From Faecalispora anaeroviscerum (GTDB lineage Bacteria > Bacillota > Clostridia > Oscillospirales > Acutalibacteraceae), in contig NZ_CANOOQ010000001.1 in assembly GCF_947568225.1 (NCBI RefSeq), positions 186,001 to 250,000 of the forward strand: a stretch of 64,000 bases of DNA, written 5' to 3'. Below are positions 16,529-25,139 of the stretch, one piece after another. Position numbers and translations under genes: made by a program. Under the pieces are notes generated by a model. It had not been told where the DNA came from. It did not search any database and saw only the letters and a program-made list of their open reading frames with translations. The stretch's first letter is position 1. Each line of letters begins with the position of its first letter.

Positions 16529-18361
16529 ATGGTAGAAAAGCTGAAGTCCATTGGTCAGTTTGCCGCGGCGCATAAAAAAATGGCAATCATCGTTTGTTTA
16601 GGGGTGGTGGTTGTTACCGGCGGAGCGGTTTGGTTTACTGTCTGGCGAAGTGCCCAATCCGCACAGCAGACGGTTTCTTACCGGGAATCCACCGTCACAA
16701 AAGGAGATGTTACCGTAGGAGTTTCGGAATCAGGTACTGTTTCGCTCGATTCGGAGTCGATCAGCTTCCCGGTAGACAGTGATATTGCAAAGGTGCTGGT
16801 CAAATCGGGCACCACCGTCAAAAAAGGAGATGCGCTGATTCAACTGGATCTGAACAGCGTTTCGGAGGGAAGCCTCGAAACCCGCCAAAAACTGGAAGCT
16901 GCGAAGCTTTCTTTGCAGAAGGCCCTGAGTGATCAAACAGTAAAGCTGGAGGAAGCGAAAATCACGTATGAATCCAGTCAGTATTTATCTCAAACAGCGT
17001 CGGTTACCCGGCAGCTGACGGAAGAGCAGCTGCAAAATAATATTGCTACCGCAGAATTGACATTAAAAGAAGCCAAGGAATCTCTGGAAGAATATCAGAC
17101 CCTGCAAAAATCATTTTCAGCGGATTACACAAAGCTGAATCAGCTGGAAAAATGGATGGACGATGCCAAAACAGCTAAAACCAGCTATGAAACCCAACTT
17201 GAAGAATACACAGAAGATCACAAGACGGTAATTGACCGCTATGATTCATTGGTATCCGCAGCAGAAACAGCAAAGACGGAATGGCTGCAGGCCAAGTATG
17301 CGGAAAGTGACGATGAGGATGATCTCAAAGACGGGTATGATGAGGCGGAAGAGACAGCAGAGATTTATTACAACAAAGTAGCAGGCAGCGTTATTAGCCA
17401 GCAGACTACTCTGAAAAAACAGGTAGCGCAACACACTGCCGAATATACCAACTATACGACAGCCTACAATAATTTTAAAGATACCTTTAACGAAAAATAT
17501 CATGTTAGCAGTAATGACGATGAGAGTGTTTCTGCCAAAGAACTGGCCGATAAGGTCACTGAACTGCAGAGCAGCGTAAAAACCGCGGAATATAACCTGA
17601 AAAAAGCGCAGAAAACGGCTCAAATTTCTTCTCTCGACGCACTGACTCAGGAAAAAACCGATCTGAATACGGCGTCCAACGCCGGCAGCACCTATGACCT
17701 TACGGTCAGTCAGCTGGGGCAGGCGGTAACGACGCAGCAGGAAAGCTGCGATACGCTGCAAAATAAAATCGATAATATTACCAGCGCGATGAACAACGTT
17801 GGAATTATTACCAGCCCCTGCGACGGAATTGTAGCCACAGTAACCTACACAGACGGAGCCAGCGTTACGGCCGATCAGGCAATGATGACTATTTCACGGT
17901 CCGATTCCGTTTCCCTCTCCGTTTCGGTGTCTGAGGACGACATCACCAGTGTAGAGGTTGGGCAGGAGGCTTCCATTGAGCTTTCCGCCTACGACGATCA
18001 GTCCTTTGACGCTCTGGTAGAGAGCATTACGGCAGAACCGGCCCGCAGCGGTTCCTCCTCCGTCAGCTATACGGTCACCGTTCGAATGACGGGAAGCAAT
18101 ACGATCTCGGGCAAAATTTACACGGGAATGAGCGGTGAAGCCACGCTGATCCAAAAACGCGCGAAGGACGTTCTGTATATTCCGAACCGGGCGGTCACGT
18201 TTGAAAACGGCGTTTCCAGCGTTCTGGTGAAGGGCAGCGACGGGAATCCGGAAAAACGCACAATTGTTACCGGTTTCAGCAACGGAACGAGCGTTGCCGT
18301 CACGGATGGCCTGGAGGAAGGCGAAACCGTTTTGACGGAAAGTGCGGTGACGGCAAAATGA
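16529..18361 (+). CDS. MacA/HlyD-like exporter adaptor protein
   Basis: Periplasmic-adaptor-type protein of a MacAB-like ABC exporter. There is one N-terminal membrane anchor (about residues 18-38), then a split lipoyl domain (VLVKSGTTVKKGDALIQLD near 90-110 and GIITSPCDGIVATVTYTDGASV near 425), with a very long coiled coil of some 300 residues between the halves. A beta-barrel and a C-terminal membrane-proximal domain follow (VLYIPNRAVTFENGVSSVLV). In Gram-positive bacteria such adaptors work with MacB-like permeases in the single membrane. The gene overlaps the permease by four bases. The coiled coil is longer than in typical MacA. The substrate is unknown. Confidence 0.93.
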   Translation: MVEKLKSIGQFAAAHKKMAIIVCLGVVVVTGGAVWFTVWRSAQSAQQTVSYRESTVTKGDVTVGVSESGTVSLDSESISFPVDSDIAKVLVKSGTTVKKGDALIQLDLNSVSEGSLETRQKLEAAKLSLQKALSDQTVKLEEAKITYESSQYLSQTASVTRQLTEEQLQNNIATAELTLKEAKESLEEYQTLQKSFSADYTKLNQLEKWMDDAKTAKTSYETQLEEYTEDHKTVIDRYDSLVSAAETAKTEWLQAKYAESDDEDDLKDGYDEAEETAEIYYNKVAGSVISQQTTLKKQVAQHTAEYTNYTTAYNNFKDTFNEKYHVSSNDDESVSAKELADKVTELQSSVKTAEYNLKKAQKTAQISSLDALTQEKTDLNTASNAGSTYDLTVSQLGQAVTTQQESCDTLQNKIDNITSAMNNVGIITSPCDGIVATVTYTDGASVTADQAMMTISRSDSVSLSVSVSEDDITSVEVGQEASIELSAYDDQSFDALVESITAEPARSGSSSVSYTVTVRMTGSNTISGKIYTGMSGEATLIQKRAKDVLYIPNRAVTFENGVSSVLVKGSDGNPEKRTIVTGFSNGTSVAVTDGLEEGETVLTESAVTAK

Positions 18362-19752
18362 GCCGTGAAATAGCGAAGGGTGGAATGCACTTTTCAGAAA
18401 TTATCCGCCTGGTGTGGATCAATATTATGGAAAGCAAGTTTAAGGTAATGCTCACCTCACTGGGAATCATTGTCGGTTCTGCCACGATTGTGCTGGTAAT
18501 CGCCATTGGCCATGGCGGCGAAGTAGATGTTCAGAACCAGTTTAAGAACCTAAATGCAGGCTCCATTAATGTTGCTGTCAGCACAGAGGCCGATATGCAG
18601 GATCAGATGATGGGTGGCGGAATGCCCGGTGGTGGTGGCGGAATGCCCGGTGAAGGTGGGATGCCTGGTGGAGGAGGAATGCCTGGCGGTGGTGGAGGTG
18701 CCCGTACCGGAGGCGGAGGAATGCCCGGTGGTGGAATGCCCGGTGGAATGCCCGGGGGAATGCCCGGTGTAGGTGGCCAGAGTGTAACGTTGACGGAAGA
18801 AGACATGCAGAACATTTCTGATCTGGTTCCGGGGATTTCCATGATCACGATTTCCGCCAGCGGCACAGCGTCCGCCGAGGGAGGAAACCTCACCGAAGAA
18901 ACCGATGAAACCGTTGTCGGCGTTCTTTCCAATTATCAGGAAATTACCAATCTGGAGTTGCTGCAGGGCAGTTTCCTTTCAAACGATGATGAAACGGATA
19001 AATCCAAGGTAGCCGTAATCGGCTATACCAAGGCTCAGGAGATTTACGGCAGCGCTTATGCCGCCTATGGCGAGAGCATCTCTTTAGAGGGGAAGACGTA
19101 TGAAATCATCGGCGTGCTTAGCTTGATGGGCAGCGTTTCGTCCGGCACAAGTCCAGATGACTCTATTTTTATTCCCTATTCCACTGCGGTGAAATATGTA
19201 TTCGGAAAAGACGCTAGCCCGGAAATCACCGCGATTGCAGAGGACGTAAACGACGTTTCAGATGTCATAACAAATATCAATACTGTTCTGGAAGAGAACC
19301 ACGAAAATGCGAGCTTCAAAATTACCGATGCCGGCAGCAGCATGGAGGCCGCTACGGCTTCCGCGAATACGCTGTCTATGCTGTTGGTTGCGGTTGCTTG
19401 CATCGTGTTTTTAGTCGGCGGTATCGGTATTATGAACGTATTGTTCGTATCGGTGAAGGAGCGAACACAAGAAATCGGAATTTTGAAAGCCTTGGGATGC
19501 TCTAAACGTGAAATTTTACTCCAGTTTCTTTCCGAGGCAAATTTCATCAGTGTGTTTGGCGGGGTAATTGGCGTTGTACTGGGATTTTTAATGGTTCCTT
19601 TGCTGCGCCTGACGGGAATGACTGTCGAACCTTTGGCCGTCAGCGGGATGTACTCCATGCTGTTTGCGGTTGTTACAGGAACAGTTTTCGGATTTTATCC
19701 GGCGTGGAAGGCTGCTTCCTTAATGCCAATTGAAGCGCTTTCTCAGGAATAA
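18358..19752 (+). CDS. MacB-like FtsX-type ABC permease with Gly/Met/Pro repeat
   Basis: Permease of the exporter. There is one N-terminal helix (about residues 24-46), a long extracytoplasmic MacB periplasmic core domain, and three C-terminal helices with the FtsX pattern, including the coupling segment KERTQEIGILKALGCSKREILLQFL. Residues 81-140 of the extracellular domain are low-complexity repeats of GMPGG and GGGMPGG, about a dozen copies, interrupted by one GARTGG. Comparable glycine/methionine/proline repeats recur in the neighbouring lipoprotein. The ATPase is separate and located after the lipoprotein gene, an unusual order. The repeat could be a flexible spacer or metal-binding; nothing proves either. 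Confidence 0.93.
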   Translation: MSREIAKGGMHFSEIIRLVWINIMESKFKVMLTSLGIIVGSATIVLVIAIGHGGEVDVQNQFKNLNAGSINVAVSTEADMQDQMMGGGMPGGGGGMPGEGGMPGGGGMPGGGGGARTGGGGMPGGGMPGGMPGGMPGVGGQSVTLTEEDMQNISDLVPGISMITISASGTASAEGGNLTEETDETVVGVLSNYQEITNLELLQGSFLSNDDETDKSKVAVIGYTKAQEIYGSAYAAYGESISLEGKTYEIIGVLSLMGSVSSGTSPDDSIFIPYSTAVKYVFGKDASPEITAIAEDVNDVSDVITNINTVLEENHENASFKITDAGSSMEAATASANTLSMLLVAVACIVFLVGGIGIMNVLFVSVKERTQEIGILKALGCSKREILLQFLSEANFISVFGGVIGVVLGFLMVPLLRLTGMTVEPLAVSGMYSMLFAVVTGTVFGFYPAWKAASLMPIEALSQE

Positions 19753-19768
19753 CAGGAGGAGATTTATC

Positions 19769-20551
19769 ATGGTAAAACAATCAAAAGCCTTTTTTGCGGG
19801 CGCTCTCGCCCTTGCCGTGTTTGCTGCCTCTCTGGCGGGGTGCGCAGGGAAGAGCGGCAGTTCAGAGGGAAAGGCGTCATCCGGTGAGTCTGGGACCTCT
19901 TCCTCTTCCAGTGGGGAAACAATTTATGCCGGTAAGGTGACGGCGATTACGGGCAATCAGGTTACATTGGAGCTTGGCACAGTAGAAGGCGGCGATCAAG
20001 GGGGAATGCCTTCCGGTGGAGGGGAGCCTCCGCAGCGAGATGAGAATGCTTCCAAAACCGGTACGGCTCCGTCTGGCAGCCGGTCGGAACACGGTGGCCC
20101 CACGGAATCAGGCTCTGCCTCCGGTATGATGCCACCGCCTGCCGAATCTGGAACTGCTTCGGGAGTATCACAGTCTGCTTCTGAAGAAAAAAAGAGCAGC
20201 GGCGAGGTTTCGATCACCCTCACGGGAGAAAGCAAAACCGTTCTGATTCCGGTTGGCCTTACGCTTACCGGTTCCGGCATGAGCGGAGGAATGCCAGAGG
20301 GTGGCGGGATGCCCGGCGGAAATGGCGGTAACGGTGGAAATGGTGGAGGAATGCCGGCGCAAAGTGGTGCGGCGCAGAACAAGCAGGCTTTCTCCGGCAC
20401 AAAGCAAGGGAACACGACTCAGTCGGCGAGCAAAACCGGTTCTGGTAAAGACTATTCCAGCATTACGGTTGGAATGATTTTGCAAATTACAGAAAAAACT
20501 GAGAGCGACGGTATGCAGACCATTACCGCGGTTCGGGTGCTCTCTCAATAA
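19769..20551 (+). CDS. Lipoprotein with GMPGG-like repeats, exporter accessory
   Basis: Secreted lipoprotein: a basic start (MVKQSK), a hydrophobic core and the lipobox SLAGC (Cys about residue 24) after ATG 19769, which has GGAGGAGA upstream. A Ser/Gly-rich linker follows, then VTAITGNQVTLELG, a small beta-rich unit that returns at the C-terminus (ITVGMILQITEK). Between them are low-complexity Gly/Met/Pro/Ser stretches (GGMPEGGGMPGGNGGNGG). I do not recognise a family. Lying between the permease and ATPase genes and sharing the repeat with the permease, it probably acts with the exporter outside the cell (inference). Confidence 0.85.
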   Translation: MVKQSKAFFAGALALAVFAASLAGCAGKSGSSEGKASSGESGTSSSSSGETIYAGKVTAITGNQVTLELGTVEGGDQGGMPSGGGEPPQRDENASKTGTAPSGSRSEHGGPTESGSASGMMPPPAESGTASGVSQSASEEKKSSGEVSITLTGESKTVLIPVGLTLTGSGMSGGMPEGGGMPGGNGGNGGNGGGMPAQSGAAQNKQAFSGTKQGNTTQSASKTGSGKDYSSITVGMILQITEKTESDGMQTITAVRVLSQ

Positions 20552-20572
20552 CAGACAACCGGGGGTGATGGT

Positions 20573-21475
20573 TTGGAGCCAATTATAAAAATCGAAAATT
20601 TGAGTAAAAGCTATCATCAGGGAGAAAGTGAGCTGAAGGTGCTTAAGAATATTTCCCTGGAAGTTATGAACGGGGATTATCTGGCCATTCTGGGTCCGTC
20701 CGGTTCCGGAAAAAGCACCCTAATGAATGTGATCGGCTGCATGGATCGTTTTCAGGAGGGGGGGTATTGCCTGACGGGGTGCGCGGTTGGCCAGCTGAAC
20801 GATGCTCAGCTGACCAGGCTGCGTAATGAGAAGATTGGATTCATCTTTCAGAAATACCACCTCATTCAAAAATACTCGGTTCTGCTCAATACCATGATGC
20901 CCCTTCTGATTCGTGGCATTCCCCGCAAAAAGGCAGAGGAGCTGTCGATGGAGAAGCTCACGATGCTGGGGATGAGCGAGAGGGTAGATCATAAGCCAAA
21001 CGAGCTTTCGGGTGGGCAGCAGCAGCGTGCCGCGATTGCCCGTGCGCTGGTGGGAACCCCAGAGCTTCTTCTGGCCGACGAGCCCACCGGTGCGCTGGAC
21101 CGGACGACCGGGCAGGAGGTTTTAAAGCTGTTCAGCGAGCTAAATTCGATGGGAAACACCATTGTAATGATTACGCACGATCTGAGTGTTGCGCAGCATG
21201 CCAAACGAATCGTTCATATCATTGACGGAGAATTGTATGAAGACGGGCAGGAAAAACAGGCGGAAACAAAAGCACTCCCCGCCGAGGAACCTGTTCAGAA
21301 AGGAGAATCAGATGAAAAGCAAGAAATTCCATTGGAAAAACCTTTTGTGCCTGGTAGGCGCTATACTGTTGGCGGTCGGCATTTCGTCTCCCGCTCTGGC
21401 CAACTCAGAGCAGGCGTCGGCTGTAAAGACCCTGGCCAGAGTTACTCTGCCGGAAAACACGAGCTACATCAGTGA
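20573..21475 (+). CDS. MacB/LolD-type ABC transporter ATPase
   Basis: ATP-binding subunit of the exporter. It has Walker A GPSGSGKST (about residue 43), the Q loop FIFQKYHLI, the signature LSGGQQQR, Walker B LLLADEPTGAL and the switch His in MITHD. Domain length to about residue 228 is normal for this class. The frame continues for another 70 residues: a charged tail, then about 55 residues that overlap the next gene by 164 bases in another frame. Such a long overlap is odd; the tail may be real, or an indel near the end may have extended the frame. It starts at TTG 20573 after GGGGGTGATGG. Confidence 0.93.
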   Translation: MEPIIKIENLSKSYHQGESELKVLKNISLEVMNGDYLAILGPSGSGKSTLMNVIGCMDRFQEGGYCLTGCAVGQLNDAQLTRLRNEKIGFIFQKYHLIQKYSVLLNTMMPLLIRGIPRKKAEELSMEKLTMLGMSERVDHKPNELSGGQQQRAAIARALVGTPELLLADEPTGALDRTTGQEVLKLFSELNSMGNTIVMITHDLSVAQHAKRIVHIIDGELYEDGQEKQAETKALPAEEPVQKGESDEKQEIPLEKPFVPGRRYTVGGRHFVSRSGQLRAGVGCKDPGQSYSAGKHELHQ

Positions 21476-21947
21476 CATTTATTCGGGCATTCTCCGCCTG
21501 AAAAGCGACGATGAAACCATTGCGGTTGCTTCCATCGACAGCCAGAACCGCGTGGTGATCTCGGCTATTTCCGAAGGGGATACTACGGTCAGCTACTGGT
21601 ACCAGACCAGCGTGGAGTCCGGCTGGATCAGCGTGTCGGTCCCGATTACGGTTTCGGGCCAGTCGCAGACCTCTGCAAGCATTGACGCGTCGAAAATTGG
21701 CCTGACCTTTACCAGTACGGTTCCGCTTTCGATTCAGAAGGGAATGACGAGTTCCGTAGCAGGAATTCAAAAGAACGGTATTTCAATCGCGGCCAATACG
21801 CTGCTGTGGGTTTCCTCCAATGAAGCAGTTGCGCAGGTGACCAGCAACACAGGCGAAATCATTGCGGTCGGCCAAGGAACAGCAATCATTTATGCGGTAG
21901 ACCCAACGGATAAATACTGTGCCAGCATCGGGGTGCAGGTAACATAA
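21312..21947 (+). CDS. Secreted protein with bacterial Ig-like (Big_2) domain
   Basis: The 211-residue protein has a signal peptide (KKFHWKNLLCLVGAILLAVGI, cleavage probably after ALA near residue 30), one Ig-like strand set and a C-terminal Big_2-type repeat: LLWVSSNEAVAQVTSNTGEIIAVGQGTAIIYAVD is diagnostic (W-S-S-N-x-x-V-A-x-V ... G-x-I-x-A-x-G-x-G-T-A-x-I). Such domains are cell-surface or secreted modules. ATG 21312 is preceded by AAAGGAGA and lies inside the 3' end of the ATPase gene. It is the last gene of the exporter operon before the terminator at 21948, so it may be cargo or an accessory protein (inference). Confidence 0.88.
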   Translation: MKSKKFHWKNLLCLVGAILLAVGISSPALANSEQASAVKTLARVTLPENTSYISDIYSGILRLKSDDETIAVASIDSQNRVVISAISEGDTTVSYWYQTSVESGWISVSVPITVSGQSQTSASIDASKIGLTFTSTVPLSIQKGMTSSVAGIQKNGISIAANTLLWVSSNEAVAQVTSNTGEIIAVGQGTAIIYAVDPTDKYCASIGVQVT

Positions 21948-21978
21948 GAAAGAGCCGATCTTTTGATCGGCTCTTTCT
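21948..21978 (+). terminator. Intrinsic terminator of the exporter operon
   Basis: AGAAAGAGCCGATC and GATCGGCTCTTTCT form a 14-bp perfect stem with a TTTT loop. It follows the stop codon directly. Confidence 0.9.
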
Positions 21979-22137
21979 GCGTTTTTCGGACATTTGAAAA
22001 AAAGCATACTCGTTTCTTCCATCTCTTTTTTTAGAAAAATACTTGAAATTTCAGAATATCCCGCATGGTTTTAATCTGTGGGATTTCCCATCTTTACTTT
22101 GATTGTTTTTTTCGATAAAATGAAAATAATAAGAAAA

Positions 22138-22183
22138 AAGCGCCCCGCGTGGTAGCGGCTCCCGATTACCCGGCCTAGCGCTT
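22138..22183. other. GC-rich hairpin of unknown identity before the L,D-transpeptidase gene
   Basis: AAGCGC (22138-22143) pairs with GCGCTT (22178-22183), enclosing a GC-rich stretch that can fold further (CCGC/GCGG or GGTA/TACC). It is 22 bases before the next start codon, and on the minus strand it is followed by TTTTTTCTT. It could be a leader structure or a minus-strand terminator. It does not fit a riboswitch that I know. Confidence 0.4.
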
Positions 22184-22205
22184 GTTATAAAGAAGAGGGG
22201 ATTTT

Positions 22206-22949
22206 ATGAAACATAGAGGAAAAAAAGAGGTGTTCCTTGGTACGGTAATCGTTCTGTTTGCCATTCTAATCGCTCCATTTTCCGGTGCTGCCGAAGCGAA
22301 AAACGATTTTGTTCCAACGCGTGACGTCATGTCGCTGGTGAAACCATCAATTCTATATGGAACGATGAAAACAAATGATAACGAGGTCTGGGCCGGAGCA
22401 CAGGTTGAGATTCTTCGGGATATCAATGGCGGACAAAAATATTTGGTGAAGATTGGGAAACGGACAGCGTGGGTTAAGGGAACAGCGCTTTCGATTCCGC
22501 CGGACCCGGAAACGAATGCGGACAGGCTTACTGAGGAGGAACTGGTGTATTATATAAATCACATGGGCTTTTCGAGCGGCTCGAGCTACTTTGTTTGGGT
22601 AGACATCGACCGCCAGTTGCTCAATGTGTTCACCGGCAGCCAGGAAAACTGGAAGCTCGTCAAATCTGTTTCCTGTGCTTCAGGCAAAAACGTGACCCCA
22701 ACGCTGCGTGGCACGTTTACCCCAGCCAGCTACGGAAAATCCTTCGGTTCCTATAGTCGCGAGGGCGCAAAATACTATGTGTCCTATTCCGGTGATTATA
22801 TGATTCATTCTTTGCCGTATTTACATAACAAGGTTTCTGATTACACCGTTGGCAAGCGTGCGTCGCACGGCTGCGTGCGGATTGCGGTTGCCGAGGCCCA
22901 ATGGTTTTACCAGACGATCCCCCGCAAAACAACGATGTGGATTAATTGA
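22206..22949 (+). CDS. YkuD-family L,D-transpeptidase
   Basis: L,D-transpeptidases crosslink or modify peptidoglycan through a catalytic cysteine. The YkuD domain fills the C-terminal half: VDIDRQLLNVFTGSQENWKLVKSVSCASG at its start and the signature IHSLPYLHNK...SHGCVRIAVAEAQWFY at the end, with the nucleophile Cys in SHGCVRI (about residue 224). An N-terminal signal peptide or anchor (about residues 9-30) is followed by an SH3-like segment (LVKIGKRTAWVKGTALS). The length is 247 residues. The gene starts at ATG 22206 after GAAGAGGGG. It ends directly against the convergent HD-GYP gene, with no base between the stop codons. Confidence 0.94.
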   Translation: MKHRGKKEVFLGTVIVLFAILIAPFSGAAEAKNDFVPTRDVMSLVKPSILYGTMKTNDNEVWAGAQVEILRDINGGQKYLVKIGKRTAWVKGTALSIPPDPETNADRLTEEELVYYINHMGFSSGSSYFVWVDIDRQLLNVFTGSQENWKLVKSVSCASGKNVTPTLRGTFTPASYGKSFGSYSREGAKYYVSYSGDYMIHSLPYLHNKVSDYTVGKRASHGCVRIAVAEAQWFYQTIPRKTTMWIN

Positions 22950-24077
22950 TTACTCCGGAATCTGGTAGCCTTTGTCTTTCACAAGATGCACAATGGCGTC
23001 CACAATATCCGGGTGATACAGAATCCCTTTGTTCAGGACCAGTTCGTCAATGGCCGCGTCAACACCCAGCGCCGGCCGGTAAGGCCTGTGCGACATCATG
23101 GATTCGAACACATCCGCCACAATCAGAATTTGAGCTTCAGGAAGAATCTCGTCCTTTTTCAGTCCATATGGATACCCGCTGCCGTTATAGCGCTCATGAT
23201 GCTGCAAAATGATCTGCGCTGTCATAGAGAGCAGCGGCACATCCTTCAGGATGGTATACCCTGCTTCGGAATGAGTTTTGATCAGGGCGTATTCAATTTC
23301 GGTCAGTTTGGCGGGTTTCGCCAGCAGCTCGCTGGGAATTCCGATTTTTCCGATGTCGTGAACGACTCCCGCGCGAAACACCTTTTCACAGCGTTCCCGG
23401 CTCCAGCCCAGTTCCTGCGCAATAGCCAGCCCAATCAGGGCAACCCGCTTCTGGTGCCCCGCGGTGTATAAATCCTTCTGCTCCACCATATTGGCAATGG
23501 CCAGCAGTGTGCCGTCGATTGCCTTTTCCAGTTGATGGGCTTTCGCTGCGATGATATTCTGATAATGAATGTTGTCCATGGCGATCGCGGCTGTGTCGGC
23601 CAGCACCTGCAGCACCTTGATCTGCTCAGGCATCGCGTTGTGTTTTTTGGCCCAATAGCAACCGATGGCTCCGATCGGATCGTTCGTTTTAATCGGAACC
23701 ATCGCAAGACTTTTTACGTAAGTCTTTTGATATACGTCGATCGGAATGCGGGGGTCCGTATAGATGTCCTCAATAATTGCGGGAATCCGGTTCAGCATGA
23801 CCCACCCGCTGATACATACCTGCATGGGGAAGCGGTTGCCCTTCCATAACGGAGAGATGGAGTCTTCCTCCGCATAATAGCAAAAGTCATGGTCGCGCAA
23901 AACAAAAGTCGCGCCGTCAGACCCGGTCAAATCTCGCACCGAATGACGCACAATGTCCATCACGGTCTCCAGATTGCGTGCAGCGGATAATTCCTGGACA
24001 ACGTGCAACAGTCTTTCCATGGTTTGAATGTACTGAGAGGTTTTGAGGGGTTCCTTCTGGTTTCGTATCGCGTCCAT
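22950..24077 (-). CDS. GAF plus HD-GYP phosphodiesterase
   Basis: HD-GYP proteins hydrolyse cyclic di-GMP and related dinucleotides. The N-terminal GAF domain (about residues 20-175) starts with ETVMDIVRHSVRDLTGSDGATFVLR and is a ligand or signal sensor. The HD-GYP domain follows: VALIGLAIAQELGWS, AGVVHDIGKIGIP (HD pair) and HHERYNGSGYPYGLKKDEI, the GYP motif, here GSGYPYG. No transmembrane segment is seen, so it acts in the cytoplasm. The full 375 residues are typical. The ribosome site GAGGAGGC precedes the ATG. No terminator separates it from the convergent L,D-transpeptidase gene, so the two transcripts may run into each other. Confidence 0.93.
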   Translation of the reverse strand: MDAIRNQKEPLKTSQYIQTMERLLHVVQELSAARNLETVMDIVRHSVRDLTGSDGATFVLRDHDFCYYAEEDSISPLWKGNRFPMQVCISGWVMLNRIPAIIEDIYTDPRIPIDVYQKTYVKSLAMVPIKTNDPIGAIGCYWAKKHNAMPEQIKVLQVLADTAAIAMDNIHYQNIIAAKAHQLEKAIDGTLLAIANMVEQKDLYTAGHQKRVALIGLAIAQELGWSRERCEKVFRAGVVHDIGKIGIPSELLAKPAKLTEIEYALIKTHSEAGYTILKDVPLLSMTAQIILQHHERYNGSGYPYGLKKDEILPEAQILIVADVFESMMSHRPYRPALGVDAAIDELVLNKGILYHPDIVDAIVHLVKDKGYQIPE

Positions 24078-24492
24078 AATTGCCTCCTCACGTCAGGAAC
24101 AAATCTCCTATACAAGCAAAAATAACGTTTTGACTATGCTTCTTTGCAGGAAACTGCACGACCCCGAATGAACAAATGAAATGAACTCCAGCTTTCAGTT
24201 CATATGGAGCAAATGGTTGGCCAGCTTTTTGCTACAATTCAGTATTAATTCTGAATCCTTTGTTATTTCTTTAGAGTGATTATTATTATAATACCAAATA
24301 TTACCAATTTCAACAAAATAAATATTTTTTATTACTAAATGACAAATTAGAAGAACAATAAAAACTAAATTCATTCAATGCGGGGTCGGCCGCTGCCTGA
24401 AAAAAGCAGCGGCCGATTCTGCAAGATTTTGTTACGGGATTCAGCAAGCCACCATTCCGATAGATAATGTGTGAGCGAAAGCTTTGGTGAAA
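24078..24492. other. 415-base intergenic region, no gene seen
   Basis: The AT-rich left part holds no convincing gene. A GC-rich hairpin near 24384-24416 (TCGGCCGCTGC with GCAGCGGCCGA) could be a terminator for the minus-strand Nudix gene, but it has no T tract. A TATAAT-like string near 24290 has no downstream plus-strand gene. Confidence 0.5.
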
Positions 24493-25086
24493 TCAATGCT
24501 CCTGAATCGGGGAAACGGGCGGCAGGCTGCCCTCATTCAGAAGTTGAACAGCGGAAAAAACCATTTCCAGCTCATGGGTTCGAATGCAGTTCGGCGCCTG
24601 TTGCTGTCGAACCATGGTAAGGCACTTGTCCCAGTCCATCCATAGAACAGAATCCACTTCTGATTCCTGCAAGGTGAATTCGGCTTCTTCCATATCTCTC
24701 CAGAGGATATATACATTGCTGACCTGATGATCCCAGAATTTCTGCCCATGGAATACTCCATGGTATTCCGAGCGGCAGCATCCGCAGAAAACCAGTTCCT
24801 CCGCGGCGGCGGTCACGCCAAGCTCTTCCTTTAATTCTCTCAGGGCAGACTCTGAAAAATCCTCCCCATAGGGGATATGACCGGCGCTCGATATGTCATA
24901 GCACCCCGGGTGGGAATCTTTATTGAGGCTTCTCTTCTGCAAAAGCACCTGTACCTTTCCATCCCGTTTCCGTAAAATCCACACATGGGAGGTGCGGTGG
25001 CGGATTCCGCTGCGGTGTGCCGTTTCCCGTTCCACGGTTTCCCCGGTGGGGATTCCGTTTTCATCTACAATATCCAGCAATTCCAT
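24493..25086 (-). CDS. Nudix hydrolase, isopentenyl-isomerase-like subgroup
   Basis: Nudix proteins hydrolyse nucleoside diphosphates linked to another group. The Nudix box GHIPYGEDFSESALRELKEELGV is complete (G-x5-E-x7-R-E-L-x-E-E-x-G). The N-terminus MELLDIVDENGIPTGETVERETAHRSGIRHRTSHVWIL resembles the group of Nudix proteins related to IPP isomerase. That isomerase activity needs extra Cys and Glu residues that I cannot confirm, so a hydrolase is the safer call. The length is 197 residues. The start follows TGGAGA-type pairing weakly. It is transcribed alone on the minus strand between an HD-GYP gene and a GIY-YIG gene, and the substrate cannot be predicted. Confidence 0.9.
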   Translation of the reverse strand: MELLDIVDENGIPTGETVERETAHRSGIRHRTSHVWILRKRDGKVQVLLQKRSLNKDSHPGCYDISSAGHIPYGEDFSESALRELKEELGVTAAAEELVFCGCCRSEYHGVFHGQKFWDHQVSNVYILWRDMEEAEFTLQESEVDSVLWMDWDKCLTMVRQQQAPNCIRTHELEMVFSAVQLLNEGSLPPVSPIQEH

Positions 25087-25139
25087 TTCTGCATTCGCCG
25101 CCTTGCTTTTGATGATCGTCCCTGTACTTTACAACTGAC

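Noticed and set aside
18603..18932. Proline-rich minus-strand frame (PGIPP repeats)
   Set aside because: It is the antisense reading of the GMPGG repeat of the permease.
22040..22205. Cyclic di-AMP or cyclic di-GMP riboswitch before the L,D-transpeptidase gene
   Set aside because: Conserved bases of those families are absent; only an unassigned hairpin is present.
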